Positions 25,071 through 39,316 of a DNA stretch of 64,000 nt are shown here, one piece after another; position 1 is the first letter of the stretch; each line of letters opens with the position of its first letter. The translations under genes were made by a program, and so were the position numbers. Source of the DNA: Pisolithus tinctorius (Eukaryota; Basidiomycota; Agaricomycetes; Boletales; Pisolithaceae); NCBI GenBank assembly GCA_024663395.1, contig JANFAH010000005.1:1-64000 (forward strand), read 5' to 3'. Under the pieces are notes generated by a model. The model ran no database searches, was not told where the DNA came from, and saw only the letters and a list, made by a program, of their open reading frames with translations.

Positions 25071-28000
25071 ATGAACCTATCTCCAGTGCCCCCTTTCCAC
25101 ATTCCCCTATATTGGCAACCCTGTTACTCTATCGCTATCATTGCGCGCGTACTCCACGCCGGCACCATCCTGACGCCCATCGTTTGTATATGCCATATCT
25201 TCAGCGCCAGGGCTTTATCGGCAGGGGTGTGCCTGCGTAAACGGTCTGTGCCATGCTTGGCGTCCGGTATATCCCCGATTTCCACTTGCCGCGTACATGC
25301 ATACACTTTTTCTCGTCTTTGCCTTTATCGCCGCAGACGCCGCTCTTGCCGTCTTGGAACGGCTCCCCTCCCCGTCAGCTCCGCTCGACTGCTGGAGCTA
25401 ACGCAGATCCACATGGTCGTCGCGACCACTACAGTGTCTCATTCCTATTTCGTTCTCGGTTTATATTCTTCATGGGCTTTTCTTGCCATGGTTTTCAATT
25501 CACAATCATCTTGCATGGACTTTCTCACATTTCATCGCTTCGCTCTCGGATCGTGCATGCATTGCTTTCTCGGCTCGGGTTTTTCCTTTTTTGTTTATTC
25601 GCGGCGCAACATGCACAATGATTACTATTACTTTACAGGCCTTCCTTCTTCGCCTTCTTTTATATGTATTTTCATTATAGACGTCGTCTTTTTGTTCCCT
25701 GGCGGGACTCGAGACGGGTCACACGAGGTTAGTTGGACGCAGGAATGATCGAAGGAAGGAGAGAATGGACGAGTAGTAGTAGTAGTATACGATACCACTG
25801 TCCCACATTGCGGACGCCGTGTTATGCATTTAGACGATTTTGACGAATAGCAGATAAGTTTGTTATCGTACGATCGATTACATGCAGTGCCCATCCATGT
25901 GTATGTTCGCGTGCCTACATGCCATTGTCATTTCAGTCTGTCATGCAATATTAGTGTCATCTAAGCGTTTTTTCAGGACTGTCCCCACTGGGGCAGTGGC
26001 GTTGGGCAACTGTTGTGGACGTCGGTCGAAAAGTGCTACGCTCCAAAGTGGTGGGACGCCGCCCGGCCGACAACTTGAACCTGAACGTTCCAGATGGTAC
26101 ACGAACTCTACTGGATTATTTACTGTGCAAGCCGACGGACCATCGCTTATGATCACGTACTCTGTCGAAATTTTCATTGTAGCCCTCGAAACATCTCGAA
26201 AGTGTCAGACCAGCTAAAATTTCGGTGTTTCGTTGTCATTGCTCAGCTGGTTCAGGGATCATCCCTAAAGTTCGAGACGAGACCGTCGACACAGTAGGCT
26301 GTGTCAATCATTTTATATACTAGTGGAACTCCGTGGATTCAAATACTCGGACTCGGACTCAGACATGACAAGTTGTACATACATACATGTCTCCATAAGT
26401 AGAATGCAGAAAACTGAACAAGTGAACTACCATGTTCGAGGAATCCCAAACGATCTACTTCTTAGTCATTAGGATTAGGACTATCATACTAGTATGAGTA
26501 CTCATTTCCGAGCTATAGAATAATCTTACTGGTCTCAGTTTTACAGGGCCGTGGCGCAGTGCGACGTCGGACAGCAGCGGTATCCGACGTTCCAGAAAGG
26601 ATTGGTACTTGGCAGTATTACTTACGAGCACCCATACGCACACACAAACTCAAAAAAGCCAGCTTGTTCTTCTCACACTAACTGAATAGGATTCCTGTAC
26701 GACGACGAGTTCCGAGACGGAAGCGTTGCAATGTGGTGGTGGACTACTGCTTTCGATGTTTCTCCAGGGTCAGCAATCGCCGTGAATAGCGGTGCGCGGG
26801 GAGAACGCGAGGCAGGGTTGCGCGGAAAACGTGGCCTGGGAAAAAGAAAAGGAAAGAAAAAGAAAAAAAAAAAAGAGCGGAGAGCGGAGGTTCGACGATC
26901 CTGTACAAACGCGGGCAAAAGGCACCGTGGGCCGCAACCCAGATTTCAGATTGTCACTGGAAATTTTTGATGCAAAGCCTACTGTACCATGTGCAACTGT
27001 GTACCAAATGCGGTGGCGGTTTACGTGAGGACGACCCTACCGCCTGTCAGACTTCACGAATTTCGCAGTCGGGTCATGTTCGGTTTGTGGGCTTCTCGTT
27101 GCGACGAGTTCGGGCAACAGCAGGGTATGGTATACGTATGCATTGATAAGCATCAACTTACATGTGTATGTACTATCTTTTTCATGCATTGCATACTTTG
27201 AAGTTTGGTGTGGCGAAATGGAAAATTTTGCATGCCTACCCCTGACCTCCATTACAGAATGAAACTAGGTATGTAGGATGGCTGATAAGAACTTGAAGGG
27301 TCAGTATGCAAGTGAGATTAGATAGCTAAAAGGGCCTCGTGCATGGCATGGTGGAGGCGTGCAACTCTCAGGGGAAAGCAAGCCGGAATTCCGAGCTATC
27401 TCAGCGAGGCCGAGAATCAAGGCAGGTCGATCTTCGTTTTTTCATGTTTGCGGTACTACTATTGACATCTGTTCGAACTTCGATGCCAAGAACCAACGGC
27501 AGTGCGCTAGTACTAGCACCCACTAGACTGAACTTCGGAATTCGGCCTCGTTCAAGTGAGGGGTGACAGCCATTCGGTCGCAGAGAAATAAAGAAGACAC
27601 TGCCATCATGATTTCATGAAACATAGCCTGATCTCAACTCAACCTTGCGCGTCCGGAATTCAGTAGATGCGGATGCGGGGCGGGTTTGAGTGGGTACCGA
27701 ACGTCGTGTTGTGGAGTTGTGATAGTGCGGGTGGGGGGAGGAACGAGCTTCGTTTCGTGTATTCTTCATTAAAAAGACCTAGCAAGAAAGAACCCGGGTA
27801 CCGGGCAGTCATTGCGGACACGATGAATGCACACACCTGAACATGAAAGTTTCCAGCTCCTCCTCTTTCCGCAAAGGTGGGACGGGGTGAAGAAGTCTGT
27901 TTGTGTGGTCCAGGCCCTGAATCCCATATCTGGTCATGGAAAGAGCGCGCAATATACAGCTTTCCGAGGACTTGCTGGCTGCCACCCCGAAGGCATGACG

Positions 28001-31000
28001 ATCGATCATACGATATACATCTGACACAGAGTAATATTGTCGCGCAGGCTTGTGAGACTAACCTCTTATGATAGGAAATTACCTGCTGTGTCAAAGGATC
28101 CGGCGCGCGTGTGTATTCTTTGGACGGTGCGGCATGCCAGTCTGCATACGAATACGGTAATTTCTCTCCGTGAATGACTATGGGTAGACGTCGTGTGTGT
28201 GTTCTGCATTCAAAGTTTGATAAGTTCGGGCGGTTAAACCATAACAATTCATCGCAGGAATCGCGGTGGATGAATTCATGTCTGTGAAAGCTCAGTAGTT
28301 GTGATTGTTGAGAAAAACTGAGTATGCGGAACGGTATTATTGCCAAGGGACCTGAAACTTGAGGTAGGCCAGCCAGCCTGTGAAGAGGATCTCATGACAG
28401 TTTTTTGATGTTCGAATATGATTGATTGGAGGGCTGAAGAAAGTTTTTGTTTGCGTTTGTGATCGATTCATGGAGGATGAATGGACCGGGGAGAGGGGCC
28501 GACCTCCCTGGCACCCTCCACCCTGCAAACACTCTGCAGCCACGGATGGCGCCTTCCATATCTCACAAGGTTATTAGCAGCTAGACCTCCAATCATCGCT
28601 GACTCATCGCGCTGTCCCACCATACAGTATCTTACGAACGTTCAGAATCCCGCCATTCGCCACTTCCCACTCCACCGCAACGTTGTGTCCCTTAGTTCGA
28701 CACAATGTGTGCTGTAGTACATAACAATCCTTGGATGTCGTAAATAAAGACCATTCGGTATCAAGCACGTCCAATATTCCGTCCTCACAGGCTTGCACCC
28801 CCACTTGATAATCACACCTGCGTACTCCATGTACGGCCAGGGTCGGAGAGACGCCGATCCCCTTTCTTCCTTCCTTCTTTCCCTTGCTGCAAAGGAACTC
28901 GGGACTCGGGCCTAGATGCCTTGTCCTGCCGTTCCGTCATGCGTACCACACGCGTTGTTGGTCTTGTGGAGATGTCCGGAGAGACCTGTGTTTTCCAACA
29001 CATAACGCCTCTGCGGCCATATGGAGGCACATCATATGCCTATGGGAAGGGGGTTTAGGAATCCATCATGCCCTAATCTTCAAAAATAAAAATAAAAGTC
29101 GCCTTCTTTCTTGACCTTTGTAGGCAGCACGATGCTGGTATGATGTGCGTGTATGATCGTCCGTGCGTATATACTGGTAGAGCGCACTGGCCGCGCACGA
29201 GGTCCGCCCCAAGATCATGTCATTCCGACCACGATTTCCCTATCATGACAGCACATATATTTTGGTTCCGGAACGATTTTGGGAATTTTGGACGAACGCG
29301 AGGCGCGGCGCGTGTTTGATATATACAGCTTGTTCTCGTGATTTAGTGGGTGGTTGCGCCAGCGCCGCGCGGCAGAGTTCCTTATCGGAGCGGATGCGCA
29401 TACATAACCATACATATATATCTGCGATATTAGGCGGACCCATGCGCTGGGGAGAGATACGACTGTTTGGTCGATTCGATGGCGGACATGAGTAGAACCG
29501 ATGGCGGTTTGTATTTGAGCTGTCAGTCTATACACATGATATGATAAAACACCATGTTCGCTTGGGCGCTTGATAAGTGGGCTATCTGTCCAAACTTCTC
29601 GGGCGGTTAGTATGGGCCTGAACCGAACAAGATAATGACTCGGTCTCGTCATGCGCTGTGCGCATGCGTTCGCGTGGCCTTACCACAATTGACCGCAACG
29701 CTACGTCCAATTAGTGTAGATTAGAGAGAACTTCAGCGATAAGAAGCGCTATAATTTGATGATAGATTTGAATTTCTGCCACACCTTCCAAGAGATAGGA
29801 TGTAGTACGCGTTTACCACGCACGATGTGCGGTCGGATATGTACCTGGGTCGGATACAAGCTCTTGGCTGTTGGTGAAGAGTTCACTGAATTTGGCAATT
29901 TGGCGGGGCATGCCAGCGGTTTCAATGCTGCAGTGCCGACCTTTACCTTGGCGTATGCGATAGATAGTGGAGCAAAAAGACTCTGAGCTTGGTGTATGTG
30001 TCTGTTTGACCGTCTGGGTACCCTCAGAGAAGTCTAGATCGCTGAGTTGGGCTGTAACCCGTTGGACTTCGATCAATTCGCTCCTTCCAACTGCCAGACA
30101 GTTGCTGAATTATCGGAACACGCTGATGCCGGACAGTTCAGTGAGCGTGCGCTTATCTTACATACGACTGTCATCAATTTTCTGTTAATCATTTTTGATG
30201 CTCGCCTATTACGACTCGAGGTGCAGTTTCATCCCTGGACGTAATTTTTTTTGTATTTTTGGTCTTTAAACTCTGTTTCCTGATGTCTAGGCTCAGTCCA
30301 CCGTGTCTTGCTGCGCAGCCTTCAGACCCCTAGCAGGGTCTCGTGTTTCAGTCAATTTCAATAAACAAGTCTCCGTCTATGTGCTACTTCCGCCTAGTTC
30401 TCCGTCGAGGACCCTCAAACGTTGTGTCTAAGGACGCCACTTGGGGTTCACACATTTATGTTTATTCGACGGAATTATACTCCCGGACTCCCGACCCAGA
30501 CCTCCAAGCTGGGGAGTTGTGTCTTGGAGCCTGCCACACATCCTCGAGGCTGATTGTGCATAAGGTTTGGCTGGCGATCCTTGTCGGTGGGGCTTTCGAA
30601 TTTCCTTTCTTGCACAAGGTACTTAGCCAAGAAAGCCGACGTCGGTTCGTGCACTGCGACCTGCATTTTTACGGGAAAGATCACCGCTCCTTCCGGTCGG
30701 CAGAGCAACATTCGAGGGATAGTCGGCCGGGACGTAAGGAAACCGGCGTTTGCAGCTTTACAGGGGGTGTTAGATGAATTCCGTCGCAGGACACACTCTT
30801 TGCATGAGTCCCGCTTGACAATTTGATCGCAAGTTTCCATCTCTATGGTTCATCATTTCTTTGGATGTATCCCGTGACGGAGCGGATCGAGGGCCCTGTG
30901 CTTGGTTACCCGTTTTTCTGGGTGCGTGTTGATTCTCTCTTTCTGTGGTGTATTGTGATCCATCAATCGACGTTTGCTTCCGTTGCGACTAGTGTCACCC

Positions 31001-33959
31001 GGGGCGTACACCATGTATGTCTCGTAAACAGTTCTCAATCACACGCATGGAAAACGTCTGGCACTTGTGAATTCTTTCGCTTCATCTCTAATTGATTCTT
31101 CGTTCCATGCTTGCATTCATTCGTTCGTTCCGTCTCTCCCCTCTTTAGCCAATGGACATGGCCACCTCTTCATCCCGGCCCGGTGCACGTTCTTTGTCTA
31201 CACTTTATCTAACCGAGCCCCGCTTCGCGTGTCTTTCGCTCCTTTCATATCTACCCCGTCCATGCTTAATCTAAGCACGCTTCACGCTTCGTCTCTGGTT
31301 GGTTGTTCCCGCTGGCCCACGCACCTAATGTGCCTAACCCACCCTGCTGGCGAATTACTGACGTCTTGTCGACAGTCGTCATCGCTATCGTACCCTGCGG
31401 TGTTAGGCGGTCAGCCACAGACACACTTCTTGGCCACACCGTTGGTTTATCCATGGTTTTTTTTTCCCGCGCACAGACGAGGGGTGCTGCCTTGCGGACT
31501 GCGCGTGGTCGCCCCTTTCCTGTTCGGTGCTATACGCCGTGTCCATACTGCAGGCTATGTCTTCTTCGACCCCCCCGAAGTCTAAATGATGTTATGGTAT
31601 GGCTATGTCTCTATGGTGTCGCTCGGGGATACTTCGACACAGGATATGTGGCGGTCTGCATTCCATTGTTACTTTCCGGCTGGCTTTTCCTTCCCTTCTT
31701 CCTCCTGCACTGCGAGAAGAAATTCTGCGATTGCACAGCACGTAGGCTCAGCTGCTCCATGAATCCGATTGGACCTCCTCCGAAGGATGAGTTCACAGCA
31801 TAGTACCCACGTCGACTCCGAGACTTAGACTACCTCGTGGCTATGATGGCGTCATCACTCCTGCCGCCGCAATCGAGGGCATCCCTGCGTGGGGGTCATT
31901 TCATTTATGCCCACGCGCCCAGGTTGGTCATCCCTGTATTCATGTCCCTCCCCGTCCGCTTCAGCCCCGCTCTCGTAGTTCAAGGTGGTGCTCCTAGGAT
32001 CCACGACAGCGAATGGCGTGAACGACCCCATTTTGATTTGTTTGGTTGGACCTACACCTGTGCTGCACGCAGCATATGTCACTATCATTACTTTGGATGA
32101 GTATCCCGATCTGTAACCGGCCGCAGGTGGCACTTATACCGATAGATTTCCCTCCCACATCTGATGCAATCCATGAAGTTCCCGGGGGCCCATCCGCCCG
32201 CCGTAATCACCTCGAGGATGTCGCATTCTTTCCATTATCATCGGTATGCGAAATATACAGCCGCAGCAAATGATTGCTCACCTTGGCCAAGTAATCTCCC
32301 CGTGCGCGGTTGAGGTTATCTATGATGATGGTGGGGTGATGCAAGCTTCGCTGCGATCGGTCGCAAGTGGAGCACATGTTGTGATCGGAGCGGATACTAA
32401 ACTTCAACCCTTCTGTGAGTACACATTGTACAGCCGAATGTCTATGTGTTGTTTCAATTGACGCTCCTGGCTGCTAATTTCACCGCGAAGCCCCTCATGC
32501 ATCTCATGAATGGATTTGAATTGGTACGGATTCTTCTAGTTCCATTTTCATATCTCGTGCGTCTATATTGCGTCTTGTCGGTGTAGGTCAACTGCAATTC
32601 TTTGCACCCCATCGAGTTTCGAGCGCATCGCTATGCAAAAATAGATGACATCACTACATAATACGCTGGTCAACGGCATATACCCCTGTGACGTCGGTGT
32701 AGATATGACGTATGTGGACCTGCCAACCCGCCAGCAGGGTCCCCTGGGGCTGAACGGCCGACAAGGCTTCCGAAATGACACTTTCGCTCGTTCACAATCG
32801 TCACTTCCAATTATAATCCGCTAGCTAGGCTCCATTTGAAGTTACACGGTTCACTGCGTCTCTCCCATCACGCTGATTGCGATCATCTCCAGCATGTGCT
32901 TCCCGCTTCACCTTATTGAATGGATACACTCACGAAAGGAAAGAGTCTAGGATCGCAAACTTTCTTCACGTATGGCGCAACTTCGCCGAGAAGGGTTGTG
33001 TCAGGAACTGCGGTAGCGGGGTCTTTGATAGTCATCTCGGAGAAACAGATATCTGATAAGAGATGCCTCTCCTCTTCCTCCTTACTATATCAATGCCGCA
33101 ACTACACGTGCCCACGCGCCTACAATGCGTTGTACTCGTGTTGCACTGTGGTGCAGACTGCCAGTTACCGGATGAGACTTGGCCAAGAGAGTCGAGTCAG
33201 CTGGGTGAGATTCCGCCAAGGTGCTGGACACAGGTACAAGCCAGGATTCCTGTCTTGGCTCTGCACGGGGAGGCCCTTCAATTGCCATTGTTGGTCGACA
33301 AAGTAGGCCAGTGTCGTCCCACCTTCCTCCTCTTTCCCTTTTCGATCCAGCCCTCTGATCTTCCTTGTAAGTTATCTTCCTGTTAAGTTCGCAGCAGGTG
33401 ATTTCAATAGCTGGGTGCCTCCTATCTAAAGGTTGATGGGGTGACATCCCTACCTCACCTCACCGAAATGAAAAGGCTTAGAATTGCGAGGTGCGCGTTT
33501 ATGGAATATATGAACGTGTTTAAGTCGTTTCCGTTCGGAGCATTATGGTACGGTCTCGGTGCGATCGAAGTGAATCAATTACTAGGTGAGTGAAAAGTGA
33601 GTGAAATAAGTGCTAGTAACTTGTGCTTTGTGAATGCAGGGAGCTTTGGTGGTGGCAATCTCCATACCTTCGGCGCCGTCGATGATGATCAAATAATGAG
33701 ACCATTTCCAATCCTGCGTAGCTCATTATTTCGCTGGACCTCTGTTGAGATGTGTTGCGTCTCCAACAGCGCATGGACTGCAAGCTTGTCTTACGTATGT
33801 ACGCCAAGCTTTACTTGTCGTTAGATCTACTCCATCAGGACCGTTGACATTCAGTGTCGTATCCTCTACTTTACATTGCATGTAGTTATGTGCTTCCTTC
33901 GGAAGGTTACACAGGGGTGAGCAGCATAGTACACCTGCAATACTAGCGAAGTCCCGGAG
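25071..33959. other. Gene-poor stretch between the 24.2-kb gene and the NACHT-WD40 gene
   Basis: About 8.9 kb without a supported gene. Many frames up to about 228 codons (for example minus strand 27660-28346, plus strand 31067-31585) have no recognisable domain and no plausible partner exons. Simple sequence: an (AGT)n run at about 25771-25788 and a purine-only tract at about 26838-26885. The first several hundred bases are probably 3' UTR of the 24.2-kb gene. Confidence 0.45.
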
Positions 33960-36900
33960 TTAACGACTTGAATGCTGAAAACAATGCCGCCACATATCCC
34001 CGTGAGCCATGTCGCTTAGGTCCAATTCCGTACCACTTCTCGGGATAACTAGTGATCGAAGAGAACGGAGAGATGCACGGCACGTCACTGGTACCCATAA
34101 CAGCAAACGTCCCTTGGGTCCAACAATCCACCCATCTCTCTCCAGCTGGACCAATTCCCGCCAGTCTCGTTCTATGGTGGCGCCGTCGAAGAAACGATCA
34201 GAATTGCAGAGTGCATGTTCCGGCAATGATGAGAAACATATCGGATACGTCGCAGGGGCATGGAAACTGTGACTGGTTTGGACCGTTGCACAGTCCGCAG
34301 ATTGTGATGCAGTGAAAGGTTCAACATCCCAAACGCGGATAGTGTTATCTGTAGAAGATGACAGAAGTCGTCTTCCATCGTTGGAGAAGGTTACCGACAT
34401 AACTCGCCCCGGGTGTCCCTTGAAAGGGAAACCAACAGGCAACCAAGTCGTCGTATCCCACAGCCGGATGGTTGTATCGCCCGAGGCAGACGCAAGTAAC
34501 GTACCATCGGGCGAGAATACAACTATGTAGACAGTATTCGAATGTCCATAGAGCGGATCGCCATGCTGAGCAGTCGTGTCTACATCCCAGATTCGAATGG
34601 TGTGGTCGTATGAACCCGATGCAATGTACTTGCCGTCTGGAGAAAAAGCCACCGAGGACACCCAATGTGTATGTCCTTCAAGTGGTTTGCAAACTTCGGA
34701 CCTAGTTTCGAAATCCCACAGATGGATAGCATAGTCATCCGAACCTGACGCGATCAACTTGTCATTTGGAGAAGTCGCAATGGCAAAGGGAAGAACAGAA
34801 CCAGAAGCCAGGGGATCACCGATTTGTAACCCAGTTGCAGAATCCCAGATACGGATGGTGGAATCATCAGAGCACGATACGATTTGTTGTCCATCAGAGG
34901 AAAATTGGATCGAGTATATAACATTTTTGTGACCACGAAGAGGCTTGCCTATCGGTAGACCAGTCTTTGCATCCCACAGGCGTATAGTGCAGTCAATTGA
35001 AGCCGAGGCGATCCGCGCCCCATCGGGGGAGCACTTGATCGCGGTGATGCGAAATCTGTGGCCCCTAAGATCGTCACCTGCTTGCAAGCCAGTCCCTGCG
35101 TCCCAGATACGGATGACATCCTTGCCGTGAGCCTGGATTCCTGCCAAGACTCGGCTACCGTCAGATGAGAAGCACACCGAATATATGAGTTCTGTGAACC
35201 CATCGGGGTGGTCCCCAACGTGCGAGATTTCCGTGTCCCACACATGAAGTGTATGATCGGACGAGCCGGATACAATCCGCTTGCCATCTGGTGAGAAAGC
35301 CACCGAATTAACCAGCCCCGTATGTCCAGTCATGGGACGATCCACCGGCTTCCCAGTTTCAGCGTCCCAAGTGCGGACCGTGTAGTCACTTGAACCCGAA
35401 ACAATTCGCCGGCCATCAGACGACCAAGATACTGAGGAGACTTGGTTACTGTGTCCAGATAACCTGCCCACCTGAGAGCTTGTCTCGAGATTCCACATGC
35501 GGAGAGTACAATCGGATGATGCAGATACTGCTTGTCTCCCATCCGGCGAAAAGGCTACCGAAAGAATAGGGCCAATGTGTCCTTGGCATGTTTTTCCCAC
35601 TTGTGAGCTCGTCTTCGCATCCCAAACACGAAGAGCCGCGTCAGAGGAGCCCGATGCGATCAACTCACCATCCGGTGAGAAAGCAACCGCATTGATGGAA
35701 GGCCTATCCCACAATGACCAGCACAGTTGAAGGCCACCTTCCGGGTCCCACACGCGAATCGTTCCATCCTCCGAACCTGATACGATCCGTCCACCATCGG
35801 GGGAGAAGGCCACAGACAAAATAGGGCCAGTATGACCGCAGTGTTCCGCCACCTCCAGACCCTTCTGAGTTTCCCACACACGAACGGTATTATCATACGA
35901 GCCAGATGCAATCCGCTTCCCATCTAGTGAGACTGCAACTGAGCTAACCGGACTGCGATGACCTTCGAGAGTTCTGCCGAGCTGTAAACCTGTCTCTGCG
36001 TCCCATATACGAATAGTCTTGTCATACGATCCCGACAGGATCCGCGTTCCATCCGGAAAAAATGCAACCGACAGCACTAAGGAAGTATGCCCTCTCATAG
36101 AAACCTGGACTTTTGGCCAGTGAACGGGACCTCCGGAGGCAACACGAGCAATCCTTGGAAACATGGAAGAGAATCTCGTAGGCAAGAGCGAACTCGTAGG
36201 TGAAAACGGGAGTGCAGAGAGATACAGGTGCGGAGTGCTTTCTGAGATGACACCCCCGAACATTCGGATAAATTTCAGAGCGTCAATCACCACGGCGAAA
36301 GTATGACACTCTTCATTTGTCTGCGAAATGGGGACCTTGGTAAAAATCGATCAGGCAAAAAGCACGAACTACTTACCACCAACCACTTCGCTACCCTGAG
36401 GAGCGCACCAGGTGTGGCGCTGAGTCCATTGAGGAGACCGAGTATTTCAATCCAAAAGAGAACTCGCACATCGTTGAACAGCTCCCCGATTTCGGCTGCA
36501 AGCCGTGAGTCAAAGGCACTTGCTGGTACGTGGCTGGTCCAGTGACGGCAAGAGTAGGATAAGTGAGGTGAGACGTAGTACCTGATGCGCTGATCTAAAC
36601 CACTGATTTCTATGTTGCGCAGGTACGAACTGTCCAATTGGCATATGTTGAAACGCAAACTTTCGCGCATGACGCGCAGCGAAGCTAATGAGAGGTCCAG
36701 ATGACCCTGCGACAAGTCAACGAAGAAATCTTGGCTTCGGTCGAGGTCGGTCAGGTAGTCGTAGAAGGATGAATGCAGAGGGCGGACAGGAATGGATGAA
36801 TCTGTGATACCACTCAGGAGAGAAGCCATAGGGCGGAGTATTATTTGAACATCGTAGTGGTCTGTCACTTGAGCGAACCTACAGCGCATGGCGTTCAGGG

Positions 36901-39316
36901 AAGCCACCGGAAGAGATTCTAGCGTCCACAAGATTTGTCGCATGACAGAACGGAATCGCTGACGTGCCTTGGTCGATTTGTCGATAATATCCCTAAGAAT
37001 TACATTGTACATGTCGTCTAAAAGCGTCCCGCTTTCTTCCGGGGTGTGCGAGAGGAGATCGTCGAACCGTTCCTTAGCAGTAACACCCCCTTTATGAGAC
37101 TTGATGAACTCGCAAGCAAGACGAGCCCATTCGAAAAGACCATCGGATTTCTTCGCCAGCAATGTGAGGTCATTGTCTGGGAAAGTGTCGTTCAGGTTCC
37201 GCAACTTGTCAGTGATGAACAAACAAATATCACGTTCGGCGACGGTCGTAGAGGCAGTATCCATGGACCAGAGTTTAACGTGTTTAGCATGGTGCAGCGC
37301 ATTGTGGATGTCGGGCAACGGCCGGGAGGTGATTAGAATGCGAAAGTTCGATGGAAGCTCGGCCATCTGTGTGGAAGTCAAGATACCAAGAATGTGCTCT
37401 CGAGTCGCTTCCGAGCCGCTTTCATCTAGCGCATCGATGACGATCACCACATTGCCGACAAGCGCACTCGGAAGTCTCGATACGGGTTCCAAGACAAGTT
37501 TTTGCCATTGCTGTGTGACATCAAGAGTGTTTCCCAGTGAATTGTCGGTCGCGATTGCATCTGCTAAGAGAGGTTTTAGCCTTATATCACGGTCGGCCAT
37601 GTCGCGTGCAATGGTCGTGAATAACTTGTCGTGACGGCGTTCTGCTTGTCTGTCTCGTGCAAAGCAGAAACACGAGCCGAGCCTGCCTAGTTCCTTATAA
37701 CGCAGAGCAATAGTGTGAGCGATCGCAGATTTTCCTACGCCTGCTTGGCCAAAGAGCCAAAAGACGCGAGAAATACCAGGCTCCGGGGCCTCAATCCAGT
37801 CCACAATCTTAGCTAGAATTTCGACCCTTGTTCCATTCAAGCACTTCTTTGTCGTATTCAGCCCAGCTCCGGCTGCGTATGCAATACCTTCAAGATGCAC
37901 GACGTCCTCTATGTGAAGGTAAGTGCTAAACCGAAATTTCCAAAAAGGCCGCTAGAAACTTACCTACTCGCGTGAGCTGGCCGTGGACTCGATTACTGTG
38001 TTCCAGCATCTGCTGAATACCTGTATGAATATCGCGTATCGCATAGTCGCGAAATTGCTGCATCAACCCGTCTAATGCTGTATTGTAGCCAGAAACGATG
38101 GAATCCGTTTCGGATACAACGTTCTTGCCTAATCGAACCCCTGTTTAGAGTGTGAGCTGCAGCCTGACTCGGTAAGATTGGTCAGCGCACAAAAACTCTT
38201 AGTTTCGGAATAATTGCTGATAAACTGGCCACATTCCCTCACTAACTGAGCGATTTCTAAGAGCGTATCCTTCATTGACGTGAACTTGGCTGACGTCTCT
38301 TCCTCCATAAGGAGTTTATAAATCCTGCTAATCTTCGAAAGCAGAGCGGACATTGCTATATCGAGGTTCACTTGTGAGATGATTATCTGTCCCAAATCAT
38401 CTCAGCTGAAAGGCTTCCGCTATCTGCGATCCACTGCACAGCACCTGCGATGTCCAGGACAGCACACCGAGAGCAATTTTGGCGTATGGGTGAATCTGTT
38501 CATGTATGAGACAAATAGACATGCGTATACTGCCCCAAGAGCCAACACGCACATTTGATATGGTACTGAGGAATGCGTCGAAGACCTTTAGCGGCTGGAG
38601 GTATGAAGCAATGGTATCTATCCGGGCCATCGTAGCATCTGCGTTCGTGACTGCACTGACAGAAACCTGTACAAAACCTGGCTCTAGCCGTATTTGTGAA
38701 AAGTTTCCCCGGAGACCCTCGGGGTCACCCCGCGGGGCAGACGCAACGGCTGGATCAGTAACGTCCTCATTTGTGATCTGTGAGGAGGTATATATCAATA
38801 TACAGGTACCATAACTCGAAGCAAGGAGTGAAAGCACCTTCCCAGGCTCTCCAGTCGAGCTTCCTTCGACAGTGAGGTCGGGTTTGCCCGAGGCACCGTC
38901 ACCGTCATAGTGCTCTGGGTGAACTAGTAAAGGCTACATGCGGATCTGAGTGATATACCTTCCAACAGAACTCGAAAATGATTTACACCTCCGCGACTAC
39001 CTCCCTCGTTGGCGTCGGAATTATTAGATCTTGAATTGCGCACCGAAGGTGTATTGGATGGGGACCTGAAGAACTGTACGCAGCTGAGCGCTCTCAATCG
39101 ACCTGCTACCAATGCTCGACTTGACGTACTTTGGTGAGGAAACCCTGATGTCCCTTGGATGCAACCCGTTGCTCCGCGAGTCCCTCCGGTGCTACAAAGT
39201 GCAAACACAAGACGCGCGCTTACTTGGCGAGCTTCGTGGCTTGTGACCATCAACTTGCCTGCTATTCGCCGACGCCAACCTTTCACACTAACTTTTGAGG
39301 CATCATTTCGTTCCAT
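33960..39316 (-). CDS. NACHT-WD40 STAND (NLR-like) protein
   Basis: A signal-transducing NTPase of the fungal NLR-like class: NACHT switch plus WD40 sensor. Exons (transcription order): 39316-38959, 38923 (or 38914)-38838, 38777-38553, 38495-38445, 38386-38191, 38140-37964, 37908-36377, 36320-33960. They sum to 4977 nt in frame, 1658 residues (three fewer if the later exon-2 acceptor is used). The N-terminal ~145 residues are Ser/Arg-rich and unrecognised. A helical region common to these proteins follows (IASYLQPLKVFDAFLSTISN, HPYAKIALGVLSWTSQ, KSFWVRLGKNVVSETDS). NACHT: Walker A GQAGVGKSA at about 415, Walker B VVIVIDALDESG, ITSRPLPD sensor. After a linker, 14 WD40 repeats run from about residue 948 to 1545, enough for two seven-bladed propellers, then a ~110-residue tail. 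No frame breaks. Such proteins act in heterokaryon incompatibility and non-self recognition; the ligand here is unknown. Confidence 0.93.

Noticed and set aside
27660..28346. 228-codon minus-strand open frame
   Set aside because: No domain, no plausible promoter or splice partners, and overlapping frames of similar size on the other strand.
31067..31803. Overlapping plus-strand frames of 166-172 codons
   Set aside because: Ser/Pro/Phe-rich low-complexity translation in several frames at once, typical of pyrimidine-rich noncoding DNA.
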